Assembly: GCA_022818135.1 (NCBI GenBank)
Contig: JAFMSR010000005.1
Span: forward strand, 24,408,175 to 24,472,174
Length of the DNA stretch: 64,000 nt
Direction: 5' to 3'
DNA from: Saxidomus purpurata
Taxonomy: Eukaryota; Mollusca; Bivalvia; Venerida; Veneridae
Both the position numbers and the translations under genes were made by a program. The notes under the pieces are model-generated. The model had not been told where the DNA came from. It did no database searches and saw nothing but the letters and a program-made list of their open reading frames with translations. Positions 23,195 to 34,233 of the stretch are shown here, piece after piece (the stretch's first letter is position 1; each line of letters opens with the position of its first letter).

Positions 23195-24049
23195 TTCAAG
23201 TTTTTCCTATGAATACAGACCAGTGTTCCCCAGAGTGTGTTCAATTTTGACCCCAGGGGCATGATTTGTAGAAACATGGTAGAGGTCCACTAGACAATGT
23301 TGTGTACCAAAATGTCAAGCTCTAGGCCTTGTGGTTTTGGAGATTTTAAAGTTTTTTTCTATATAAGTGTATGGTAACAAAGTAACCCCCCTTTTGGAGT
23401 AATTAAGATTTGCAAAAACTTGGTAGAGTTCTACTCTACTCTACTGTACTCTATACTAAAGACTAAATATTTACCCCTTAGGCCTTGTGATTTTGATGAT
23501 TTTTAAGGTTTTTCGATAAAGTGACCCCCAAGCAGGGCTAATATTAATCCTAGGAACAATATTTGAACAAACTTGGTAGAGGTCCATCAGACAAAAAAAC
23601 AAAGTATGTAAGCTCTAAACATTACGAGTTTAGAGACTATTTTAGGAGCAAGACAGCTAGAAGCAAAATTTGAAAAAAACTTAGTACAGTTCTTGTAGGC
23701 AATGCTACAGACTAAATATGTAAGCCTTAGGCCTTGTGGTTTTTGAGAAGATTTTTAAAAACTTAGTACAGTTCTTGTAGGCAATGTTACAGACTAGATA
23801 TTTAAGCCTTAGGTCTTGTGGTTTATAATAATCCCTCATGAAACAGAAAGTCTGACATTTGTCTGAATTTAGTTGAATACAGCTGAATTCATGCTGAATT
23901 CAGTCTTATCGCAAAATCTGTGAGTGAATCATTGCTGAACGCACAAATCAAGCATCTGAATACTGTCTGAATAAAAACTGAACAGTGCTAACAACGTTCA
24001 GACCTATTTCAGCTTCATAAATATGTCTGAATAAATACTGAAATGAAAC

Positions 24050-24400
24050 TGACATGTTCAGACCCAAAGTTCAGTGTTGTTTCAGGTTCAGCAAATGTCT
24101 GAAGAAATACTGAAAAAAAGCTGACATGTTCTGACCCAAAGTTCAGTCTTGTTTCAGCTTTAACAAATGTCTGAAGAAATACTGAAAAAAGCCAACATGT
24201 TCAGACCCAAAGTTCAGTCTTGTTTCAGCTTTAACAAATGTCTGAAGAAATACTGAAAAAAAGCTGACATGTTCAGACCCAAAGTTCAGTCTTGTTTCAG
24301 CTTTAACAAATGTCTGAAGAAATACTGAAAAAAGCTGACATGTTCAGACCCAAAGTTCAGTCTTGTTTCAGCTTGAAATATCAATAGCTGGTTCTGAATT
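24050..24400. repeat. Subterminal tandem repeat, about 71-bp unit, five copies
   Basis: The anchor 'aaagttcagt' occurs at 24066, 24138, 24209, 24281 and 24352, a period of 71-72 bp. Each unit contains several TCTGAA/TTCAGA words. It lies just inside the left TIR. Confidence 0.9.
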
Positions 24401-25400
24401 GTTCAGACTTGTTTTTAAATCACTTAAATTAAAACTTGTCTCAGAAGTTTCTGACATATCTAGACTCATTTTCTACATGTTCATGATTAGTGGTAACGCT
24501 AAACGATGTCAAAACGCAATAGAGACTTAAAACCAGGAAGGTTTCTTAATGTCTACTACAACTGAATTTAAGAAAGATATTCTAAAATAACACAGAACAG
24601 ACAAAATATTGGCATCAAACCTTCATACAATTTTTATTATCTATGTATGCAGTTTAAACTGATCACATCACTTTTTTGTAGCTATGTTCCAGATAAAATT
24701 TGTTGGATGGGTGGAAAATATTTGAGAAATAAATCAGGCAACATGTCATGACAAAATCTTATTGAAATGTCTGAAAAATTCAGACTTTTAAAATGACAAG
24801 TATGTTAACAGTTCAGAAGTATTTTAAGTTCTGTACACATTACTTTTAGAAGGTGTGTTTAAGTAAACATTTATTATCATGCAGCTGTGACATTTAGACC
24901 CAAAGTTCAGTCTTGTTTTAGCTTGAAATATCAATAGCTGGTTCTGAATTTCTCAGACTTGTTTTTTAATCACTTAAACTAAAACTTGTCTCAGAAGTTC
25001 TGACATATCAGACTCATTTTCTACATGTTCATGATTAGTGGTAACGCTAAACGATGTCAAAACGCAATAGAGACTTAAAACCAGGAAGGTTTCTTAATGT
25101 CTACTACAACTGAATTTAAGAAAGATATTCTAAAATAACACAGAACAGACAAAATATTGGCATCAAACTTTCATACAATGTCTATTATCTATGTATGCAG
25201 TTTGAATTAATCACATTCACTTCTGTTGTAGCTATGTTCCAGATAAAATTTGTTGGATGGGTGGAAAATATTTAATAAATAAATCATGACAAATCTTACT
25301 AGAATGTCTGAAAAATTCAGACTTAAAATGACAAGTATGTAAACAGTTCAAAAGTATTTTAAGTTTTGTACACAGCTGTTCAGTGACCTACTGCAATCAC
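24352..25400. repeat. About 549-bp direct tandem duplication
   Basis: The segment with 'agctggttctgaatt', 'gtggtaacgctaaacgatg' and 'aaaccaggaaggtttctta' occurs at about 24352-24900 and again at about 24902-25400, offset 548-550 bp, with small indels. It extends the left subterminal region of the TIR element. Confidence 0.85.
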
Positions 25401-25978
25401 AAACAGAATACAAGTAGGTGAACATTCAATAGGAATCATCAACAACTCCAACAATTAGATATCATTACTTAAAAAAGAAAACCCTCATGTCTTATTATTT
25501 TACAATTCATCTTGATACTAACTCATGCATGCATAGTGTCTTACAGATACTAGATAAGTGCATATATGTATCTATGACATGAAAATTATTCCAACATATT
25601 AAGATTCATAATTCAAGATATCATGCAAGAAAAAAGTTTCTTCTATGTATTGTACATGTCTTTGAGACAGAAATTTAAACTTGTCTGGCCACAGTTATCC
25701 CTTTTGATAAACAGTTTCGTTCAGCCCTCAAGGACATGAAAGGTACTTAAATTCTTTATTGCAAGAATAGCCTTCTATCCTATACTAAAGATATGTCTGA
25801 AGAACAGCTATCTTTTAAGAATGAAATACACTCAACTGGGAAAAAATCCAGTATTTTCACAATTTCAGTGACACAGAAAAATGTGCATGTGAATATTTAC
25901 TATTTATATTCCAGTAATGATTAGCTGTGGCCCAACTAATTTAAACAACCTAGTACATTTGACAATGTTTTCCTGCTC
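25401..25978. other. Interior of the TIR element, no exon identified
   Basis: AT-rich, between the 549-bp duplication and the stop codon of the minus-strand gene. It is probably 3' untranslated or spacer sequence of that gene. Confidence 0.35.
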
Positions 25979-27140
25979 TCAGTCTTTCTCAATGAAGTTT
26001 GGAAATTTGCCTATCATGTAAAAATCTAGTTTGTCTTCTTTTAAAATCATTACTTTTTGCAAAATAGCTTTCAATGAAATAAGAACAGATTCACTCTTCC
26101 TGCTGTTAAGTACTACAATATGCTGGCCTAGAGTACCAGTGGTGTCATCTGTTGCTAGACTGATATCCTTCATATCAAATTTGTTTACCATTATCACACA
26201 AAATATAAGACTCTATTTCTCCATACATAAGCTGTCCATTGCACTGAAACTCAACACAATAGCTGTTCCTCTTTGTGACTTTTTGGTATGTCTTGCTATG
26301 TAGCATTTGCCCTTTGATTAAAGCTCTCTTATAAATTGATACTGGGCCGCTGAAGAACATGTCATGTTCGAGGTGAATTAGTGCAAGAATTTCAGGTGTA
26401 GGTTGTTGTTGTGCACCCTTGCAAACAAGGAACACATCTGTATGGAGCTCTGTTAGGCTTTTACTGCAAAATTATAAAATATTACTATTTTAATTGCAGA
26501 CATGGCAATAAACATGTGTATACTGAAAACATGAACTGATTGTTAGTGCTATTACTTTACAAGGCTATTTAAGAGACTGAAGAGACTTCCCCCTGTTGTA
26601 AGATGACTTTATGACGTTAGAATAAACTACTTTAATGAATGAATGCGTAAATCTATTCATTACTACAAGAAAATAGTGTGTAAATGCAAGTCATTAGTTT
26701 GATTATATTTACTACAATTCGTAGAAATCGGTATGCAAGAAAAAATATATCAATGGTTGCAAGTGCAGATGAGAATATCTGGTCCCTGAGTTACTGTTTT
26801 GTCTTGTTACTGCCAAAACAGTTTCCCTCAAGACAGACATTCCCATTTGGATGTGCAACCAGTAAGATTCTTATACTCCATGCAAAATAAATAAGTAATA
26901 AAAATTAAGTAACAAAGTTTAATATATGTCTTTTTATTTAATTGTATTGACAGTCAGCAACAGAAAGGAGATAAGAGTAATGTGTTAGTTTCTCTGCATG
27001 AATTGTTTAATCAAGAACCTTATTGACCTTTTATACCGGTCTGCTGTCATGGCCCTCTGCAGATCTTCTGCCTTTGAGCCTTTAGTCATTTCTAATGCCA
27101 TAACTGGCAAACACATTGTCACACTTACAGCTTTCACAAC
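25979..27140 (-). pseudogene. Transposon-encoded protein, C-terminal exons, frameshifted
   Basis: Reading on the minus strand: exon 27140-27028 (acceptor tttctgtttcag) codes VVKAVSVTMCLPVMALEM..., ending in phase 2 at 'aaag|gtcaat'. The next exon, from 26463 (acceptor ataattttgcag), joins in phase and codes SKSLTELHTDVFLVCKGAQQ, then EHDMFFSGPVSIYKRALIKG, HSKTYQKVTKRNSY and YGEIESYILC. After this the frame shifts by one base at about 26185-26195, and the other frame continues DDTTGTLGQHIVVLN...FPNFIEKD-stop at 25979. The pattern (HS-Y-KV-KRNSY, YG.IE, ...FPN..EKD at the end) resembles the C-terminus of En/Spm-type transposon proteins in marine invertebrates. That resemblance is from memory of the pattern only. 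Upstream exons are not seen. Confidence 0.5.
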
Positions 27141-27316
27141 CTGAAACAGAAATATCATAATAAAACACTAGGCAATGTTTCTCCAGTCAATAGGTTGATC
27201 TTAACTGACCATGAACGTAGTAACCAACAAATCAACTTAAAATGTGTCTTCTTGTGGTTGCAAGTTGGAGTCCCACTGGTCTTATGGAAAGCAAACCCTA
27301 GAGTCTATATGTAAAA

Positions 27317-28763
27317 ACAAGAAGACGCGGCAATGCCGCCAAAGCAGGTTTAAACAGTGCCTGTAGAAATTGTAGAATTAAAAAAAAACAGTCATCTTGA
27401 CTCCTCCCTATCTTAGTAACAGTGCCCTTGACCTTGACCCTTGTGACCTTGGGCCCAAATTTATTTTCGCTACAATTTAAAAACTAATTTTTTTTTTACA
27501 TTTTTAGTAACAGTGACCTTGACCCCCCATTTGTTTTTGCTTAAAACAATCTAAAAACTAAAAATAAATAAAAATCTATTTTTAGTAACAGTGACCTTGA
27601 CCCTAGTGACCTTGACCCCGAAAAAAAAAATTCTTGAAAGACTCTAAAAACTAAAAATAAATAAAAATCTATTTTTAGTAACACTGACCTTGACCTTGAC
27701 CCTAGTGACCTTGACTCCGAAAAACATTTTTTTTGCTTTAAACAATCAAAATACTAAAAATAAATAAAAATCTATTTCAGCAACAGTGACCTTGACCCAA
27801 GTGACCTTGACCCCCCAAAAAAATATTTTTGCTTAAAACAATCAAAATACTAAAAGTCTATTTTAGTAACAGTGACCTTGACCTTGAGCCAAGTGACCTT
27901 GACCCAAAAAATTTTTTTTTGCTTAAAACAATCTTAAAACTAAAAATAAATAAAAATCTATTTTTAGTAACAGTGACCTTGACCTTGACCCTAGTGACCT
28001 TGACCATAGTGACCCAAAGCTTCCTCTCCACGCAAGCTACCTACACACCAAGTTTCATTACAATTGGTCACTCCTAACTCAAGTTATTGAGTGGAAACCA
28101 TTTTTCTATTTTTAGTAACAGTGCCCTTGACCTTGAACCAAAGGAAACCCCTAATGCAATCCCAAGCTTCCTCTCTACACAAGCTACCTACACACTGAGT
28201 TTGATTGTAATTAGTCACTCCTAACTTGAGTTATTGAGCGGAAACCATTTTTCTATTTTTAGTTACAGTGACCTTGACCTTGACCCTAGTGACCCCAAAT
28301 GCAATCCCAAGCGGCGTCTCCACGCAAGCTACCTACAGACCAAGTTTCATTGTAATTGGTCACTCCTAACTTGATTTATTGAGCGGAAACCATTTTTCTA
28401 TTTTTAGTAACTGTGACCTTGACCTTGACCGTAGTGACCCCAAATGCAATCCCAAGCGGCGTCCCCACGCAAGCTACCTACAGACCAAGTTTCATTGTAA
28501 TCGGTCACTCCTAGCTCGAGTTATTGAGCGGAAACCGTTTTTCTATTTTTAGTAACAGTGACCTTGACCTTGACCCTAGTGACCCCAAATGCAATCCCAA
28601 GCGGCGTCTCCAAGCAAGCTACCTACACACCAAGTTTCATTGCAATTGGTCACTCCTAACTAAAGTTATCCAACGGAAACCAATGTTTGACGCCCACCCA
28701 CCCGCCCGCCCAACATATGACATCGCCATTCTAATAAGTAGGTTTTTTTAAAAAACCTGCTTA
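27317..28763 (+). mobile_element. Family IV tandem-repeat element rich in GTGACCTTGACC
   Basis: The 5' end is 'acaagaagacgcggcaatgc' then 'aaagcaggttt'. The 3' end is a hairpin, AGGTTTTTTTAAAAAACCT, followed by 'gctt'; 'aaacctgctt' is the complement of the 5' motif. The left half has about 90-100 bp units with 'aaaataaataaaaatctatt' and 'gtgaccttgacc'. The right half has four or five units of about 145 bp ('cacgcaagctacctaca', 'accaagtttcattgtaat', 'ttattgagcggaaacc'). It lies inside the TIR element. It has no ORF of substance. Confidence 0.7.
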
Positions 28764-29230
28764 ACAAGGGATCCAGGGAGCCCAGGTGTACCCACTGGTG
28801 AATTAGACGCCAGCATAGAGCACGCCAAGTATTTGTTCTTATTGCGATGCATCTGTATTTCAAGTCAATCCCTTCATACATTACCAACTTATGAGCATTC
28901 TTGTTAAAGTGTGACGGATAGACAGGCAGGTAACAGATAAGTGATCCATACATGTATGTCGCTAGTTTATCTGTAGCAACTGGTTGAGGACAGCTAACGT
29001 TGCACAGTAAATATCAAAGATACAAGTCTTGCACTGAAATTATTTGTAAAACAAGCCATCCAAAGGAAGATGTTCATAGCAAATATTGAGATGCAGCCAA
29101 CAGATGGTGCACATATCATGTGGCATAGGTACTATGAAAAATACTTTGTCCTTATATCATGGGTTGCATGCAACAAAAACATCGACAATTAATGTTAAAT
29201 GAATGTATACCTTCGCGACCTTTAGGTGTA
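28764..29230. other. Interior of the TIR element, nothing recognised
   Basis: A minus frame (28666-28953) spans the family IV end into this stretch, so it is not a gene. No splice-bounded exon is seen. Confidence 0.35.
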
Positions 29231-29445
29231 AAAAAAAAAATATGTTTGTTTCAGGTTTCCCAACCTACCCTATTTTTTTGCCCCGACCCTAGAACTTTTT
29301 ATGCATTTTAAAATTTTTTAGCATAAATATATTCAAATTTATGTTGAATTTGGTTAGTTTAAGAATAAAAAAAAAAAATTCCCTACCTACCTACCTACCC
29401 TATTTTTTTGGGTCATGAAACCTGAAACAAACATATTTTTTTTTT
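29231..29445. mobile_element. 215-bp fold-back MITE
   Basis: The left end 'atatgtttgtttcaggttt' has an exact inverted partner 'aaacctgaaacaaacatat' at 29416-29434. Both are bordered by A/T runs. The interior has two 'cctaccctatttttttg' motifs in the same orientation. It is non-coding. The target duplication is uncertain ('tttagg' on both sides is possible). Confidence 0.75.
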
Positions 29446-29895
29446 AGGCCTAAGCATTATTTTGGCACGGGTTACTTCAATACCAGCAATTGACATCTAA
29501 GCAACTAGCAACAGTTGTCTTCGGCTATCACTGACTTCCTAAAATGCCCAGTATTCCCTTAGTAACCACTGACTGCTCCTGGTAGGTAGTGACATTTAGT
29601 GACCAGTTACTTCCTTAGAAACTACTGACTCCCTTAAGCAACAATTGACTTCCTTTAGGTAATGCACTGGTAGTCAGGTGAGCGATTTTAGGCCATTTAG
29701 GCTGTCTTGTTTGTTTGTTTTTTTTTCAACAAAAGCATTGTTTTTCTGACAGAGACAAGGAAGCAATGAAAAGAAAGAAGAAGCTAAAATCCAGCAAAAT
29801 CGAAATGAACTGTTCTGTAGAGAAATAAACGTCTGAAATAAAAATTGTCAAAGTTATCATTCAAAGAAATCAACAGTATTCAGGGAGTCGGACGT
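29446..29895. other. Interior of the TIR element with degenerate short repeats
   Basis: 29500-29660 contains several 'caactgacttccttag'-like units of about 30-35 bp. No gene. Confidence 0.4.
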
Positions 29896-30223
29896 AAACG
29901 ATGTATCTCGGGGCTTTAAGCGAGAATTTGATGTAATTCTGGTCAAAATGGCGGAAATTTAATGTCTTTTGGGGGGAGACGGATAAGAAAATTGGTAAGG
30001 AAATGTTTATTTTTAATTTGATCGAACTGTTATCATGCCATTTGTATAGCCACATATAATATATGAAATCGTCACATCCGTTTTGGATCTAGACATAAAA
30101 ATAAAAAAGTTATTGAAGGGATAAATTGGTCGGTTGTGTTTCTGTTTGGATTTATCCCAAAATAAACATTAAATTTCCGCCACTACATCAAATTCTCGCT
30201 TAAAGCCCCGAGATACATCGTTT
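29896..30223. mobile_element. 328-bp MITE with long TIRs
   Basis: The left arm AAACGATGTATCTCGGGG plus 'ctttaagcgagaatttgatg' is inverted perfectly at 30184-30223. After a short asymmetric gap the arms continue with 'ggcggaaatttaatgt'. The arms total about 55 bp. There is no ORF and no clear TSD. Confidence 0.85.
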
Positions 30224-30829
30224 GCAGTTCTATATATACTGGTAGTTTAACTAACCATCTTGCTAATGAAGATCAGTACTAACTAATTATGTATAGATCC
30301 ACTCAATAAGAAAAATGTAAAAACTTGCCGGTAGCATGGTCAGAACCACTGAGTCTTGGCCAGTGAGAGGTTATAGAAGATAGTTTTCCATTCCAGCACA
30401 GAGGCAGTCATTTGCCTATGTTGTAGTTTTATTCACATAATAAACATTATTATGATCAAACCAGATAATATGATATGATAAAACTGCTATTGTGGTTTTT
30501 AAGGGTCAAGTGTAATGGTCAAACTAATATACAGACAGGCTATGAATGAAAAATTCAGACTCGGGAATGATTGACTCATAAAAAATCTGAAATGCAACTG
30601 AATATTGTCCGTCATTTCTATCTGAAATGGTCTTTATATATTTATAATAATAATAATCTTTATTTATAAAAGGTAACTCATTATTATATAAGTCTATATG
30701 TTTAAAACAAAACTTTTCTAACATGAGGCCTTCTTACAAAATACATAGTATAAACAAAATAACAATAACAAGTTAAGAGATTGATTTGAGCAGAACTAAA
30801 TTCAAAAGCTATAACACATTCACACTGTG

Positions 30830-31446
30830 TTAAGGTAAAGTCAACGATCTGGATTCTCCATATAAATTATTTATGAGAAGTTTGAAAAATGAAGATTTGA
30901 AATGCTTTAAAGTTTTACTGTTTCTCGTTCTTACGGGAATCTCATTCCAGATACACATTCCTGAATATTCAAATGTTTTCTTTAAGTATTGTGATTGCGG
31001 TGTTGAGCTTGTAAGATCTCTATTTGTGGCGGACCGTAAAGCGTAGATTTTATTTTCTGATTTTCTGATTAATCGACAAAAGTAGTCGGGGGCTTGCTTG
31101 TTAACTGCCTTGTATACAAGAACGCCTATGTGGTACTTAAATCGTACATCTAATGGCAACCAGGACAGTTGTTTAAACATGGTGTATGAAGGAGTTCTAA
31201 ATGGAAGCTGTAAGATTATTCTAGCAGATCTTTCTTGCAGTTTCGATAATTTGTAAATATTTGTTTGACTACAATTCCCCCATATATTGAAGCAATAGTC
31301 AAAAACTGGCAGAATATAGGAATTGTAATAAATCTTTTTTATGTCATTTGTCAAATATCGTGATATCCGTTTAAAAAGGTTCAATTTTACATTTATTTTA
31401 CAACAAACTTCCTTTATTTGATAGTTCCAGTCCAAAGATCGATCTA
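30830..31446 (-). pseudogene. LINE reverse transcriptase, C-terminal part
   Basis: The 200-odd residues from the insertion point to the stop read SLDWNYQIKEVCCKINVKL, NLFKRISRYLT, YYNSYILPVFDYCFNIWGNC, LQERSARIIL, SWLPLDVRFKYHIGVLVYK and an ending rich in K and F. This is the thumb region and C-terminus typical of Jockey/CR1-type retrotransposon ORF2, from the 'LDW..QI' strand through 'ILP..DYC..IWG' to 'R....L.WLP...R'. The upstream catalytic domain (the YADD motif) is missing through 5' truncation. The first residues of the open frame (MVFDKSFL...) come from the Tc1 end, not the LINE. Confidence 0.85.
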
Positions 31447-32786
31447 TACTCAGCAAAAATAGAAACGTCCCTCCATCTTTCAGGAAAGATTTATCGAAAA
31501 CCAAAAGGGTTACTTTTATGAATCAAAATAGAAAAACAAGTTCATTCATTTCTGTATCAAAACCAATTAATTGCATCTGGCTATCTTGTTAACTTTTCGA
31601 GAGATAACCGGTCAAGAGAGGTAGGGGTCAAAATCAAAAATCACAAAAACTCAGAAAGGTGTTATTGAATGTTTAGAGATGGAATTTCAATAAGAAATGT
31701 GGCACATCCAGTAAATCTCGTTAGTACCGAGTGTGGCCACCATTTGCATGAATGCATGCAATGATCCTACGCCGCATTGATGTAACATAACGCAATACCA
31801 GTGCACTGATCCCATATGTGCTCAATGGGGTTGAGATCCGGGGAAACCATGGCGCCATGGCATGACGTTGACATTGTTTTGCTGCAAGAATTGAGTGGTG
31901 ACCCTGGCTACATGAGGGCGGGCATTGTCCTGCATCAATGTTACACCAGGACCATGCTGACGAATAAATGGTAAGGCATATGCATTTAGCACGTCTGCAA
32001 CATAACGCTGTGCATTAATGTTGCCCTGTACAACAACCAAATCTGTCTTCCGGTTTCCCATGATCCCACCCCAGACCATTACGCTCCCTCCCCCAAACCT
32101 GTTCTCAACAATGCAACAATCGGCGAATCTTTCATTTTTGCCAGTGTACGGGCGGCGTGCCCTGATTGGTCGGGTGTTACGATGCAACCGGTTGTGAATG
32201 GTCTGCCCTGAGACACCGTATTGCCTAGCAGTGACTGTGGCTGCCAATTGACGTTGACGTAAGTGCGTCAACGTAATGAAACGATCGGCTCTAGCCGTCC
32301 TTACACGAAGCCTACCAGGTCGCTGCCGGTCGTGAACAGCCCCAGTCTGCTGGTACCAGGCTGCAAGACCATCAATCGTCTTGCGACAGCACCCGAACCA
32401 ACACGCGACTACCCTGGCGGACATCCCACCCGCAAGCATCCAAATTGCCTGATTTCGCTCGTTTTGGAAAGCCGTGGCATATCGAAAACAGTGAAAAATT
32501 AAAGGAAAAATTTAATTTTCAGAATAGCCCCTATCACATGAATGGTACGACATGAACTGAATCAACATATGGATGACATGTATAGCGTGCACGTGCAAAA
32601 CATGCAAATGACCGTTCGGTTACTGGCCGATATGTAAACCGTGCGTATCGGGTAAACTGTACACGATCGTATTCTGAACATCGCCAGGGTTTAAAATACA
32701 TGTACATTGTACATTGAACATGTAGCAACTACACAGACAAAGCTTCACCGGCTATAAAACAGGGACGTTTCTAGTTTTGCTGAGTA
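31447..32786 (-). mobile_element. Tc1-like DNA transposon, 1.34 kb
   Basis: The TIRs are TACTCAGCAAAAATAGAAAC plus GTCCCT at the left and the inverse, with an A-to-C change (TACTCAGCAAAACTAGAAAC), at the right. TA target duplications lie at 31445-31446 and 32787-32788. The element splits the LINE ORF. It contains a broken transposase on the minus strand. Confidence 0.95.
31721..32480 (-). pseudogene. Tc1-like transposase, inactivated
   Basis: The ATG at 32480 starts MPRLSK, then a one-base loss shifts to the frame reading RNQAIWMLAGGMSARVVACW (N-terminal helix-turn-helix) and RQYGVSGQTIHNRL (second HTH). About 60 residues are missing between RRPYTG and NERFADC, which removes the first catalytic Asp (DESRF region). 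FGGGSVMVWGGI and the second Asp in LMQDNARPH remain. A further frameshift precedes PDLNPIEHIWD, which carries the Glu of DD34E. Another deletion leads to the usual end, SMRRRIIACIHANGGHTRY, stop at 31721. The element cannot move on its own. Confidence 0.9.
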
Positions 32787-32829
32787 TACAATTAATCCAA
32801 GAAGTTTCTGCTTTTCTACGTTTTGTATC

Positions 32830-33296
32830 ATGTATTTATAAGTAACTTGTCTGAAGAATATCTGAATATTTCTCTAATATATATAGTCTTAGTATTTTGT
32901 CTGAATACTGTGAGAAACTTGTCTGAATGATGTCTGAGTATTCTTATGAATACTGTCTGAGGAACTTGTCTGAACAATCTTATGAATATTGTCTGAGCTG
33001 TCTGAATTATGTCTGGATTGTTCCATTTTCAGCCAGTTTTCAGCATCTCAGCCATTATTCAGAAGTAAATGTCTGAATAAAATGTATGATATTTAACTGA
33101 ACACTGTGGTCAGTCATGATTCAGAAATACATAAAAGGCCGATTTTTATCTGAATTAGTGTAACAGACATAATTCAGCTATTAGCAGTTTCAAAAAAACA
33201 ACCCCACAATTAGTGTATCAGACAGTATTCAGGCAAATTTTCAGCAAAAATTCAGCTTCATTCAGATCAAATTCAGACCATACTTTTTCATGAGGG
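32830..33296. repeat. Right subterminal region of the TIR element
   Basis: It is dense in gTCTGAAt and ATTCAGAc words (about 20 in under 500 bp), with direct orientation at left and inverse orientation near the right TIR. It mirrors 23850-24400 at the other end. Confidence 0.8.
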
Positions 33297-34233
33297 TTTG
33301 GAGAAGAGGATATTTAAAGATTTTCCTATAAAAGTCTATGTAAAACAAGTAACTCCCTGGGCAGGGTCAATATTGGCCCATGGACCAAATTTGAATAAAC
33401 TAGACAATGCCACATGCTAAATATGTATGCTACAGACCTTATGGTTTCCAGAAGATATTTAAAGTTTTTCTTATGCCAAGTGCTTATCACACCTAATTGG
33501 CCATATTGCAAGATGTGGGCATTAATTGCCACACCATGGCTATTATAACGCCATTTACCCTTTCAGAAATTAAGGTGGAAGACCATGGGATTTCCCCCTG
33601 GTGAACTTGTGAAGACCCTGGTATGACTCCCATGCATACTGGTACCTGAAAATTTAGGGAGTTTTGTTTTACGTGACTGCGAAATACCAAGACAGTTTTG
33701 TCCAAAAATTTTGATTATATAGCCAAGTGGTGTAAAATGCGAGTAGCCAAAAGATAGATGTGGGATCTGGTTGACCATGCAGACACACATTGCCAGCATA
33801 CATTGGTGCTTGAACCACTCTGCCTCGTGATTTCTTTAGTGTTATATCACAGGAGGAAGAATTCTTCTCAAGTGAGTTATGAAGCTTGTTTGCAAAGCTA
33901 TTGTCTCTCACGTCTAAATTCTTGGAATAAGACAGTGGCCGTTATTAGCTACCTTACTTTATGATTGCCATTGTTCACAACTCTCTCTAACTCATTTGCA
34001 GTACCTATCTCTTCATTTCTACTACTATTACGGGGTGGGGTATTACACAGATATAGATTGCGGCCACTTAAAGTCCTTCAGCAGAGCTTTGTACACATGC
34101 CTACTTTGATTTAAACACATGATTGTGATTTTATCAAAATGTAAAGTGTTGTTTTTATATGCTTTTGATAATTCATTTTATGACTCTCGTAATAACTACC
34201 CCGTAATAAACTAGACGTATCACTAAATGTGAT
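33297..34233. other. Copy B counterpart of 994-1943, no supported gene
   Basis: Family II remnants run to about 33480, then the same non-genic stretch as 1201-1943. Frames are conserved with A on both strands only because the sequence is duplicated. Confidence 0.5.

Larger units (their letters stand above)
30641..32829 (-). mobile_element. 5'-truncated LINE, split by a Tc1-like element
   Basis: The minus-strand 3' end is AATAAAG followed by (ATT)n, ending near 30641. This is a microsatellite-type tail as in CR1/L2-like LINEs. Coding sequence runs from 30830 upstream to the Tc1 insertion point at 31446. It resumes beyond the Tc1 at 32787 and ends about 32829, where TIR-element subterminal sequence begins. 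About 850 bp of LINE remains. A possible short target duplication ('tatttata') occurs at both edges. Confidence 0.75.
23833..33296 (-). mobile_element. 9.46-kb TIR element, probably En/Spm (CACTA)-like
   Basis: The terminal inverted repeats are CCCTCATGAAACAG at the left and, as reverse complement of the right end, CCCTCATGAAAAAG, with similarity continuing into GTCTGA. Copy A (991-996) shows the empty site. TTT flanks both sides, consistent with a 2-3 bp TSD, but eight extra bases (ATAATAAT) precede the left end. Both ends carry many TCTGAA/TTCAGA motifs, as CACTA subterminal regions do. A broken minus-strand multi-exon gene lies at 25979-27140. The TIR does not begin with CACT, so the superfamily is uncertain. 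Later insertions fill the right half. Confidence 0.6.

Noticed and set aside
32263..32502. Plus-strand frame of 79 codons
   Set aside because: Antisense shadow of the Tc1-like transposase.
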